Shown one piece after another: positions 11,913-21,405 of a DNA stretch of 64,000 bases. The stretch lies in NCBI GenBank assembly GCA_903813345.2, contig CAIIXF020000006.1:22327936-22391935 (forward strand), read 5' to 3'. The first letter of the stretch is position 1; each line of letters opens with the position of its first letter. Below the pieces are notes generated by a model. That model was not told the origin of the DNA, searched no databases, and worked only from the letters and a program-made list of their open reading frames with translations. The stretch is from Owenia fusiformis (lineage: Eukaryota > Annelida > Polychaeta > Sabellida > Oweniidae). The position numbers were made by a program, and so were the translations under genes.

Positions 11913-13658
11913 TTACAAAGAAGCTTTTATACTTTTACCAGTTATATTAACATCAACAAATCTTGGCCATGGCTGATGATTCATATTCTGGTTGTTAAAA
12001 TTGTAACTAAATCTTGGTTTCAGGTATCTTGGCATATACTGAGGCCGGGGCCCCTGTTGATTGTACCCTGTAGGACCATTAGACATTGGAAATGGTGGCA
12101 TGATTGGAGCAACCATACAATTTTGATTATCATTTTGATCTGATTGTAAACCTTTGAGTTCTCGTTCTACCATTTCTAATCTATGCTCTGTACTATTCTG
12201 CTTAATTGAACTTTGTTTTTCTTGGCTTACAGAATTTATATTACCACTTTTTCTCCCTTCATGGAATATATCATATTTGACAGCTAATTGTAGGGCATCA
12301 TTTATGGTTTGGGGGTCTTTTTCAAATACATACCATTCTATATTATGATCATTTAACGAATCTTTGAAACTTTCGAGAGATTTTCTCTCTTTTTCTTGTC
12401 TAGAAGAATCGGGGAAAGCTAATCTGACCAACCTTTTGATGTCATATGCAAGAGACATAACATCCTCATTTCTACCTCGTACCCTTGATTTTAGTTGATT
12501 CCTGTATTTCTCATGCTTGTGACTTGGTTCGAACCTGTCCCTTAAAGCTGATACAAGCTCTTCATATAATACCTCGTCATTCACAGGGTTTAATTCGGTC
12601 AAGACACTAAGCGCTTCCCCTTTCAAATGAGTACCTAAGTGGGCAAGTTTCGTTTCATCATCCCATTGATTACACTTTGCAGCTAAATTGAATTGTACAA
12701 AGTAGTCTTTGAAGCTAGTGCTTCCATCATATGACCCTATTTTGACATCCTTTTTGCTAGGTTTAACGTTTTTTGAAATGTAATTTGCAGGGCGGGGTAC
12801 AGTACCTTCAGACATATTAGGTACATTATTGCTATAAGTCCCACCTTCACCTTGAGACAACAATTGATTGACAGGACTGTACTCTGACAAATTTTGGACC
12901 ACGTGGTCAGTTTGAACCCTTTGTGGGAATTGTCTGACTGTTGGATTAGGTTGATTAGCCCTGCCCCTACTGAGAGGATGATTACTTGTAGATTCCATTG
13001 TTGACAGAGGATAATTAGGCTGATGGTAAATTGGATTGGACTTAGGATTGGAATAAATTAGCCCGCCATTTGTTTGATTATCCTTTCCCTGGGAGAATGT
13101 ACTCTGACCAATTGTTCCCTTATTGAACAGCTCATTACCACTACTTTGATGTCCATAATATCCAAAAGGCAGATACTGGTTTTCTGGATTCTTGTTCTCA
13201 AATGAAACTGTACCTGTGGGAGGGGGCAATTGTGTTACATTTTGCTTGAATATGGTTGGACCTGTGTTAAAGTCCACATTTTCTGTATCAAGCGACATAT
13301 CATATGACAATTTTTGTTTTGGTTTTTTTTGACGAACACTAGGAGGCAATAAATTTAGTCTGCCACTAACTAATTCCGATTTAGTGGGGCGGGGTAATCC
13401 CATTGAGTTTGTGACTGCTGTATTAACCCTTTTTATTGTGGATTTGAGATTGTCCCTTACTGTATTGTTTGGGTCCCTTAAAGTATCTAACCCACTATCT
13501 CTAATACCCCCACGTGCCTCCCAAGAGACTTCATCATCCTTGTAAACCTGCCCCTGTTGTGGATGGGGGGCAGGGAGTAACGCTCTTGACTCTTCGCCCA
13601 CCTGGGTGTCTATCTCTGGAGATAAACTTGAAATTTCACTTGACTCTTTTGATGCCAT
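11913..13658 (-). CDS. Gag-like polyprotein, 581 aa, of the LTR retrotransposon
   Basis: This is one open frame on the minus strand. Residues 1 to about 300 are low-complexity, rich in S, N, P, Q and G. From about residue 300 a capsid-like core begins with YDGSTSFKDYFVQFNLAA. It continues through LGTHLKGEALSVLTELNP, LRDRFEPSHKHEKYRNQLKS and RGRNEDVMSLAYDIKRLVRL, a pattern typical of Ty3-type retrotransposon gag. No CCHC zinc knuckle is present. The tail VDVNITGKSIKASL resembles the first strand of a retroviral-type protease, but a stop follows before the DTG active site. I infer that the protein packages RNA and is truncated at the gag-protease junction. The start at 13658 is the first ATG of the open frame. 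Confidence 0.85.
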   Translation of the reverse strand: MASKESSEISSLSPEIDTQVGEESRALLPAPHPQQGQVYKDDEVSWEARGGIRDSGLDTLRDPNNTVRDNLKSTIKRVNTAVTNSMGLPRPTKSELVSGRLNLLPPSVRQKKPKQKLSYDMSLDTENVDFNTGPTIFKQNVTQLPPPTGTVSFENKNPENQYLPFGYYGHQSSGNELFNKGTIGQSTFSQGKDNQTNGGLIYSNPKSNPIYHQPNYPLSTMESTSNHPLSRGRANQPNPTVRQFPQRVQTDHVVQNLSEYSPVNQLLSQGEGGTYSNNVPNMSEGTVPRPANYISKNVKPSKKDVKIGSYDGSTSFKDYFVQFNLAAKCNQWDDETKLAHLGTHLKGEALSVLTELNPVNDEVLYEELVSALRDRFEPSHKHEKYRNQLKSRVRGRNEDVMSLAYDIKRLVRLAFPDSSRQEKERKSLESFKDSLNDHNIEWYVFEKDPQTINDALQLAVKYDIFHEGRKSGNINSVSQEKQSSIKQNSTEHRLEMVERELKGLQSDQNDNQNCMVAPIMPPFPMSNGPTGYNQQGPRPQYMPRYLKPRFSYNFNNQNMNHQPWPRFVDVNITGKSIKASL

Positions 13659-14989
13659 TTTAACTCAGCCTAATTTAGTTCACTATACACTATTAGAGGC
13701 AAATGTACTTAAATGTTTTTAATATTAACTTTCTTGTACCTTAAAATTAGGCGACTGCCTCTTGAATATGTTATTATACTATTTGGATCTCTGCGAATAT
13801 GATAGGCAATGAATAACTCTGATTTTGCGCAATTCAAGCCAAATTTCGTGAAGCTATCCACTTGATATAGGACACACTTGCATTGATGCAGAACAAAATG
13901 TGATATACTCTTTATACAAATTACAAGTAATGACTGAATGCAGTACAAATCTGGTAGTGCTGTGCTATTTGACAATTGCCTAAAAAGACTCTAAATAATT
14001 CCCAATTTTGGAAACACAATTTTCGAGAAGAATTATTATTAAAACTGAGCACCAAGATAAAGCTTTGAAAACACTGGTTTCTGGTTAAGATGGAATATAA
14101 TGGCTCTTTGCGTTGTTTAAGGTTGTGCTAATTTCAAATATTTCAGAAAGAAAATAAAAATAAACACCAGTACACAAAAAGTTACCACCAAAAAAATAAC
14201 CAGCATTCCTATGAAGGACACTTGAAAAATAAAAAAATATATACCCGTGCTGTGCATTGCATCGGACAGACACTTCTGTTTGGACTCCCGCAGATCGGGA
14301 AAATAGTACACCCTATTATCTAACTAGATATATTGCTGTTTCTGTCCAAACCGAAATTCCGTAAACGGAATAAGTATGTAAAAAAATAACCAATGTTCCT
14401 ATGAAGGACACTTGAAAAATAAAAAATATATACCCGTGCTGTGCATTGGACAGACACTTCTGTTTGGACTCCCGCAGATCGGGAAAATAGTACACCCTAT
14501 TATCTAACTAGATATATTGCTGTTTCTGTCCAAACCGAAATTCCGTAAACGGAATAAGTATACACCAAAAAATTACCAATGTTCCTATGAAGGACACTTG
14601 AAAAATAAAAAATATATACCCGTGCTGTGCATTGGACAGACACTTCTGTTTGGACTCCCGCAGATCGGGAAAATAGTACACTCTTTTATCTAACTAGATA
14701 TATTGCTGTTTCTGTCCAAACCGAAATTCCGTAAACGGAATAAGTATACACCAAAAAATAACCAATACGCTAAAAAAATATACCTAAGAGCGACCACGCT
14801 CAAAGTTGGTAACCCATATACTTGTGATTAATGTACACTTAAAATAGCACACCGAACAAAAAAATTAGAGCCGTGATGACAATGAAAGTAATAACCAGTG
14901 TTTCAGCGATCAAAGCAAATTAATGGAAATGGAATGCCCAAGTACGTAGTTACATGGAAGTAACCAATAAATGCAATAAATTACATATA
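13659..14989 (-). other. Long 5' leader of the LTR element
   Basis: About 1.3 kb lies between the primer binding site and the gag start. It holds the tandem array at 14190-14760 and only short ORFs. In a full-length genomic RNA this would be untranslated leader and a possible site of packaging signals (inference). Confidence 0.7.
14190..14760. repeat. Tandem repeat in the element leader, about 182 bp, about 3 copies
   Basis: Three nearly identical units each contain cctatgaaggacacttg, gactcccgcagatcggga and ccgaaattccgtaaacggaa. The last motif is partly palindromic. The copies are almost identical, which fits recent expansion within this element. Confidence 0.9.
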
Positions 14990-15008
14990 AATCCTGCCGA
15001 CTGCGCCA
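14990..15008 (-). other. Primer binding site complementary to tRNA-Ser
   Basis: On the minus strand TGGCGCAGTCGGCAGGATT begins five bases inside the 5' LTR. It is the exact complement of the 3' end of eukaryotic tRNA-Ser including CCA. Several insect Ty3-type elements use a tRNA-Ser primer. Confidence 0.85.
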
Positions 15009-15013
15009 AATTA

Positions 15014-16345
15014 TGTAACGACCCAAAGTGTTTTGGTGTTTTGATGAGGGGTTGCAGTTTCGTGGGGGCGTTTGAATATTAGCGGGAAATAATTAATTTT
15101 GGATCAAATAATCAAGAATGGTTCAGGTAAACAAAACTCTAACACAACATGAGTTAAGATCAATATAATTGTAGTCTTTATTAAATGGCAATTTAATTGT
15201 CAAAGTCGAAATATACCTCTTAAAGCACTACCAGTAATCATACCCACATGCAGAATTTGGTTCAACAATGATATAATATACTAATTATTATTATGTAATA
15301 TAATGAACTCCTTTTTAAGATACACTAATTATTTTATACAAACTAATCTAGTAATAATGGCGTTCAGCCTGGAAAAGTTAACCAGTGGTCAAGCACAGTG
15401 ACAATAAATAAAGAACAAGAAGTTACAACATGTGATTGGAAGTTTAGGTCAAAATACTCAAGTGTAGAAATTATAAGAAAAATAGAAGAGTGTTCAATAA
15501 TATATCTCACTGTGCTGATTCATTTATTTAACTCACCCAGTGTACGGCATCTGAGTTTGAAGCCATGTGGCTAATACCCTGCTGACTGTATTACAGTGCG
15601 AATGTCGAAATAGTAAAATATCCAAAGTTGCAAAAATATCCAAATTCCAAGATGTGTTAATTGATTTCAAGCTATGTTATGTAATATCCCACTGAAAACT
15701 GGCAAAGCGCTGAATGTTGGTGCTGCTGAGAGTCAAGAGCGAAAACTGAGGGCCCAAGGGGTGGAATTCCTTTATATACCCCCACTGACCATCAGTGCCA
15801 GCTTTGGGTATAGGGTCTCAGAACAAGCTCATTGGACAATCCAACAAAACCATAAATCACTGGCACACTTCTTGAGTCAAAGGGTGGGATATTAAACATT
15901 ACATAAATTTGATTGGACAATAAGGTCAGCAGAGTACCAGGCTTACAGTCTGCTATAGCAGACAAAGACACTACCAAAGATGCACCATCAGTCAAGAACG
16001 TGTAGATTGATGTTGTAAATTAGCCATGACAAATTGTGCAACTGTGATAGGTCAAAAATAAAGAAATAATGCAGTTTGTACAGAGGGCTGTCCCAATACA
16101 GCATTACTGTTTAACTTACTAAATCTCAAATGATACAGGCTGAGGGTAAGGTAAATATGATTGGTCCAGAGACACAATAGAGTAGTGACCAATATGAAGA
16201 CCGTCAGCCATAATGCAAATGAGAACTACAGTATACTGAAGTGATATAATAAAAGTAATAGGGAAAGCAAGGCGTGATGTACAAAGTGTTTTAGAATACT
16301 GTATGAAATATAAAAATACAAACAAAAGGACCAAAGGTCCTTACA
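15014..16345 (-). repeat. Right LTR (5' LTR in element orientation)
   Basis: This 1332-bp LTR has the same ends as the left LTR. It contains about 89 bp (about 15955-16043) absent from the left LTR. Elsewhere the two copies differ at only a few positions, so the insertion looks young. Confidence 0.93.
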
Positions 16346-16492
16346 CCGGCATCGAATTTAGCACACTTTCTTTCAATTTCTTTATCTGGCTTGTTGGACC
16401 TATGCTCGCGGTCGTTAGTTAATTATTCCCATTGGGCCCCCTCGGGTAATTACACATTACGGGCCCCCATTACAATGCACCCACATGCATGG

Positions 16493-16615
16493 GCGTAAGT
16501 AGTACGCCACCGTGGGAACAAGAGTTGAGCGAAGCAAAAAAAAGCGTTTATGGGGGGTCTCTGGTTTTGGTTGTATTTGGAGCGAATTTGCAACCATCTG
16601 GTACGCCCGTGCGTA
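16493..16615 (+). mobile_element. Short MITE-like element, copy at 5.2 kb
   Basis: This is the counterpart of 5208-5334 in opposite orientation. It runs from gggcgtaagtagtacgccac to ccatctggtacgcccgtg, with GGCGTA-type ends inverted relative to each other. It has no ORF. Confidence 0.55.
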
Positions 16616-16639
16616 CCCAGCGTACCGGGCGCTACGCCT

Positions 16640-18345
16640 ATGACATGCCTTTATTTATGGATCTGTCATTCGTCTTGTCGTAAAATAAAGCCGGAATTGT
16701 AGAAATGTTAATAAGAAGAGCTATTCTGAGATTTTAAATCTTTAAAATTGAGCCCTCCAATGACTGTATCATGTCCCACGTAGGTGGGTAGTTCGGTATG
16801 AGGTTTTTTATACAAAGCCCTCCTACCCACGTACCCTCGTACCCACGTACGTGGGTCCTGACCCAGTCTTTAAAGAGTTAAATTTTTAAATGTTTAAAAC
16901 ATTATTCAATCTCAGTTTATCCTGAATTATAGATGAATTTATGCATCCATATTTCTTTATTTATAGGTCTGATCTCTCTAGTAAAATAAAATAAAGCCGG
17001 AATTGCATAAATGTTCATTATTTTTGAGCTATTTGATTTATGTTTTTGATATGTCGCAATGTTTTTTGTTGATCGGGCAGTCTTACCTGTATAACACATC
17101 AGTGCTGATTAGCAATCTCCTAGCCTTCGTTCAGTGCAATCCGTGCCTCCTGTTACCTCATGCAGATTGTAAATGTCCCGGGAAGTTTACCCTTGTCCAA
17201 AAGTTGACATCTTTTTAAAAATATATTTCTTAGAGTTTCGAACCAATTAAATTCACCACATTTTATTAGATGTTTATTTCAAATGTTATTAGAATTCATT
17301 CTTACGAATATTATACGTTATTAACGTATGTTAGTCAAAGATTTGGTGTCGTTGTTGTCCATTGTATTCACGTTTTACGCGCAAAAAGCTAGAAACTACA
17401 AAGCTGAACTTTTATCATTCAAACCAGTTTTACATCAAATCATTGTCAAAATAAAACTCTACTCTTCATATTACCTAATTATGGATCAAACGGCCATGAA
17501 TAATGTCGAAGTTTACAAAACCAAACTTACACTCCCCTGCATAAGTTTGGCAACTCTAACTTTTAATTCCATCTAAATGATCCACTGAACTAGTGCGCAC
17601 AATTATCCTTAAATTGTGCCAAAAAGCGATTTAAAACGAATATAGCGAATCCTTCTACTTTTCAAATATTTCGTTATTCAATTGCGCCACAGTTAAACAG
17701 AAATGCAGCCTTTATTATTCCTTGAGATCGTGTGAATTGATCATTCTATCACTTTGTATCTCCAATTCTGATGTTAAATTAAATAAAAGACATAAGACAA
17801 ATTACACGTATAGTTCAAATCTGTCGTGCAAACAATGAATACTTGTAATATCGTTTGAAAGAATAAAAAGTATATGTGATAAAAATCGAAACTACAGGGT
17901 GTTAAAAAACAGGACCGATGAAAAGTTGAATAACTTTGTCAATCCAGAATCATTCAGGTCATTCAATGTGAATTTTGTTGTGAAAGTTTGACCATATTCT
18001 GCTCATGGAGTCAAAAACTACAGCACTTTACAACACATGCCCCATGTGGCCAATTTGCGCCAAGCAATAGATTGGTTGTACACTGTAAGACCGCCCGATC
18101 AACAAAAAATCGCTTCGATATATCAAAAACAATACTCAAATAGCTCAAATGAACATTATGCAATGCCGGCTTTATTTTATGACGAGACAGATGTCCGATC
18201 TAGAAATAAAGGCATATGGGTACATAAATTCATCCATAATTAAGCATACATTGAGATAGAATAATGTTTAAAAAATGTTAAAGATTTAACTCTTTAAAGA
18301 CTGGGTCAGGACCCACGTACGTGGGTACGAGGGTACGTGGGTAGG
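16640..18345. mobile_element. Fold-back element with about 260-270 bp inverted arms
   Basis: The arms are about 16818-17089 and 18088-18345, inverted to each other. They share the outer acccacgtacgtgggt palindrome, ctgacccagtctttaaagag, ataaagccgg and gatcgggc. A similar partial arm (ataaagccggaattg) lies further left at 16640-16810. The phrase ttttttatacaaagcc occurs in direct orientation outside both arms (about 16802 and 18347) and could be a long target duplication. The interior 17090-18087 holds no transposase ORF. Confidence 0.75.
17090..18087. other. Loop of the fold-back element, no gene
   Basis: About 1 kb of AT-rich sequence. A mariner-like terminus, tacagggtgttaaaaaac, is visible near 17894. 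ORFs here are short and unconvincing. Confidence 0.5.
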
Positions 18346-18439
18346 AGGTTTTTTTATACAAAGCCGCTTTGGTAGGCTCGCACATGTGTAGAAAGCGCAA
18401 CCAACATGTAAAATCACGCGTACATACGTAATGTACCCT

Positions 18440-19790
18440 GATCATGTTTTGGTGTAGCAAGCGTATTTGGCGTAGGCCTAGGGTGAACGATGACAGTGTG
18501 TGAGTATACCTACAGACTCATGTTTCCGTGTAGCAAGCGAAGCTGGCGTAGTAAACATACCATACTGTTTTTCTTCAAATAAATGCCCGTAGCAGACGTA
18601 GCAGTACATTAGGTAGTTCAACAAGTTAAACCCAATACCACGGCTTTCATTTTTTAATCTGAATGTTCGTGTTGCCGTGGTTGGGTTTAACTTCCGTGCT
18701 ATGCTTTCGTATGTTGCAAATTTTCACCATCAGTTATTAATTAAACGCGCATAGAATTTCATGCGCTACCATAGGCCACCATTTAATTTTTTTGCATCAA
18801 GGGCCGAATAGGCACGGAAGTTAAACCTAGGGCGGGCCACAAGATATGTCAGATAAGAAATAAGGCCCAGACTAGGTTTAACTTGTTGAACTATACATTA
18901 GGGTGACCCTACAGTGTGTATGTATACCTGTAGACTCATGTTTTGGTGTAGCAGGCGTAGTTGGCGAAGTCAACACAGTACATACTATGAAGTGGTCATT
19001 TTCAATAAAATATCCGTAGCAGACGTAGCTGTACCCAGGGTACACCATGGCAGTGTGTGAACCCTACAGTGTGTGTGTATACCTATAGACTCATGTTTTG
19101 GTGTAGCAAGCGTAGTTGGCGTAGTCAACAAAGTACATACTATGATGTGGTTATTTTCAATAAAATACTCGTAGCAGTATACATGGCTGTACCTGAGCAG
19201 ACGTAGCTGTACCCGGGGTACACCATGGCAGTGTGTGTGTATACCTATAGACTCATGTTTAGGTGTAGCAAGCGTAGTTGGCGTAGTACACCTACTATAC
19301 TGTTATTGTTCAATTAAATACCCGTAGCAGACGTAGTTGTACATAGGGTGACCCTACAGTGTATGTGTATACCTATAGACTCATGTTTTGGTGTAGCAGG
19401 CGTAGTTGGCGTAGTCAACACAGTACATACTATGAAGTGGTCATTTTCAATAAAATACTCGTAGCAGACGTAGCTATACCCAGGGTACACCATGGCAGTG
19501 TGTGGTATACCTATAGACTCATGTTTGGGTGTAGCAAGCGTAGTTGGCGTATTAAACATACTTTACTGTTTTTGTTCAATTAAATACCCGTAGCAGACGT
19601 AGTTGTACATAAGGTGACCCTACAGAGTATATGTATACCTATAGACTCATGTTTTGGTGTATCAGGCGTAGTTGGCGTAGTCAACACAGTACATACTATG
19701 AAGTGGTCATTTTCAATCAAATACTCGTAGCAGACGTAGCTGTACCCAGGGTACACCATGGCAGTGTGTGTGTATACCTATAGACCAATT
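18440..19790. repeat. Minisatellite, about 133-155 bp unit, interrupted by a MITE
   Basis: Units carry gtagcaagcgtagttggcgt, tacctatagactcatgtttt, gtagcagacgtagctgtacc and caccatggcagtgtgtg. Copies occur at about 18457, 18528, 18948, 19102, 19264, 19396, 19529 and 19668. The array is split by the MITE at 18614-18893, so the array is older than that insertion. Confidence 0.9.
18614..18893. mobile_element. 280-bp MITE with perfect 9-bp target duplication
   Basis: TIRs are tagttcaacaagttaaac on the left and gtttaacttgttgaacta on the right. It is flanked by tacattagg at 18605-18613 and again at 18894-18902. Further inverted repeats of the terminal word lie inside: gttaaacccaataccacggc pairs with gccgtggttgggtttaac, and aagttaaacctag pairs with ctaggtttaactt. 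A 9-bp duplication is typical of Mutator-type elements, but no transposase is present to confirm the class. Confidence 0.88.
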
Positions 19791-19794
19791 TCAA

Positions 19795-19918
19795 AGGAAA
19801 AAAATTGAAATTCTAAGACGGTGAAAAATCATTAAAAATACACAGATTCAGAATCCGGCAAGCATTTTCCCCTATTCCTCTCCGTTAAGAAGTTTTGTAA
19901 GGTGTTGGATCCCTTTAA
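19795..19918. repeat. Dispersed repeat, second copy at 7.2 kb
   Basis: Matches 7190-7315 almost exactly and lies immediately after the minisatellite. Both copies end at the same ccctttaa, which suggests a shared element terminus. Confidence 0.8.
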
Positions 19919-19986
19919 TACAATGGTCTGAAAATACTTATGGGTTAATTTCTTTATTACCCCTCACTATCTTTATAAGATATATC

Positions 19987-21178
19987 GGGTGTCCCAGTAA
20001 AATGAAACACTGACAAATAAGTACATGTATTTTGAATTCTCGGCAATTGATAAAACAAATTCGCTGAGAATATGTACAAAGCAGCCCAAGAGCATCATTA
20101 GCAAGTTACAAAAATACAAAATGGGATTTTGACATTCTACTTTGAATTTCTTATAGTCCTCGCATTACATTTATTTAATCCTTTTTATAATACTTTTACA
20201 GCTTGGTAATAGAGAGATTTCGCACCTAGTGAAAGTACAACTTATAACGTATACTTATACTTATAGGTAAACGTACAAGGTGTTTCATAATGTGGGCATT
20301 TCGTCAGGAAAGATCTTCCCGGACTGTAATAAATACAGGTCAAAGGGATGCCATTTGTACTTTCTTGAATGGTAGCATGTTTAGTTGATCCAAATGTGTT
20401 TGTCTAGAATAAAATAGGCTCATGTATACTACATGACATATGTTATAGACCCATCTCTTCTCAAATTGACTTTTTGGAGATGCTCGTTATGAAACACCCT
20501 GTATGTCATTTGTTGAGCTACTGAATGGGTCGTTTCCAGGAATTGCTAGAACCTACTGGTTTGATTGGTGTTTCAAATTGATGGTTAAAGTATTTGATTG
20601 GATACTGTTACCACTCAGCCAATTAATTTTTAAAAATGCTTGTGGTCAATTGTTCCACACACATGTAGGCAAATTTTTATACGGAGATCCAACTGTATAC
20701 GTTATCATCTACGTAAATATACCGTTTTGTAAGTTCATTGAACTTATACTGATCATGAAAACATTGAAATAATCAACTTGTTTATGTAATGACTCACTTT
20801 AAAGATTCATGACTCACTTTAAAGGATCGTGTTTATAATACACCACAACTACAAGGACACGGAAGCAAGCATTTAATTATAATGTGCATAATCTACACGT
20901 GCAGATGACAGTGTATTCACAGTCTCTAGTTGATGGAGCTTTTCTATAATGGGAATAGTTATGTTCCATTAAGTACAATTTAAAATTGATTTTAGTAAAT
21001 ATAATAGTTCGACATGACCCTTTAAAGTATACGTATACGTATAAGTTGTACTTTCACTTATGTGCGAAATCTCTCTAATGATACTTGTTGGCTATTTTGT
21101 ACACATTCACAGTGAATTTGTTTAATAGATTGCTGAGAAATACGTCTCAAAAAGTGTCTCACCTTTACAGGGACACCC
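19987..21178. mobile_element. 1.2 kb TIR element with GGGTGTCCC ends and a nested insertion
   Basis: The left end gggtgtcccagtaaa pairs with the right end tttacagggacaccc. Homology continues inside: aatagagagatttcgcac (about 20208) pairs with gtgcgaaatctctctaat (about 21062). A smaller TIR element (20276-20501) is nested in its left half. The 20503-20772 ORF has no recognisable domain. Confidence 0.7.
20276..20501. mobile_element. Nested 226-bp mariner-type MITE
   Basis: Ends caaggtgtttcataa and ttatgaaacaccctg are inverted and flanked by TA on both sides (20274-20275 and 20502-20503). This is the pattern of Tc1/mariner MITEs. It interrupts the 19987-21178 element and is therefore younger. 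Confidence 0.75.
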
Positions 21179-21202
21179 CTATTATGGAATTTCCGGCACA
21201 AA

Positions 21203-21290
21203 TATACCCTTTGCATTCGTTTTACTTCACTTCTTAAAAGAGAGCTTCGTCTTCTGTAGTTTAACTAGACTCTGCACGCAGGGTAGTAAA
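21203..21290 (+). promoter_or_regulatory. Upstream block shared with 2480-2860
   Basis: The segments tgcattcgttt...cttcacttcttaaaag and gtagtttaactagactctgc match 2480-2530 and 2827-2856, but here they are contiguous. The block ends just before a possible start ATG (21296). It may be part of the promoter or 5' UTR, or a repeat remnant. Confidence 0.3.
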
Positions 21291-21295
21291 AATAA

Positions 21296-21405
21296 ATGGA
21301 CAAATGGATCATTATTTATGGCATTCATTTTCAGGTGAATGGCTGCCAAAACGGATTTCTTGTTAAAATCACAAGAGATGACGGCAATGCAAATGACTCA
21401 ACGTG
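21296..21405 (+). CDS. DUF927-like gene, first recognised coding exon
   Basis: The frame GFLVKITRDDGNANDSTW runs to the donor ACGTG^gtaagt in phase 2. An in-frame ATG at 21296 opens MDKWIIIYGIHFQVNGCQNG, so it can serve as start. Alternatively the tttcag at 21329-21334 is a splice acceptor and an upstream exon exists. The ATG at 21339 is in a frame that does not join the next exon, so I rejected it. Confidence 0.6.

Larger units (their letters stand above)
10567..16345 (-). mobile_element. Gag-only LTR retrotransposon (Ty3-like), 5.8 kb
   Basis: The element lies on the minus strand in this order: 5' LTR 15014-16345, tRNA-Ser primer site 14990-15008, leader with tandem repeats 14190-14760, gag-like ORF 11913-13658, polypurine tract 11817-11832, 3' LTR 10567-11816. 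The internal region is only about 3.2 kb and has no reverse transcriptase, RNase H or integrase, so movement would need enzymes from a relative. The gag C-terminus stops at what looks like the first residues of the protease domain, so pol was probably lost by deletion from a full gag-pol parent. The near-identical LTRs argue for recent activity. The flanks cgagg and ccggc do not match, so no target duplication is visible. Confidence 0.9.

Noticed and set aside
21339-21405. ATG-initiated frame MAAKTDFLLKSQ in the first ATPase exon
   Set aside because: It ends in a phase that hits a stop in exon 2. The frame encoding GFLVKITRDDG joins exon 2 openly.
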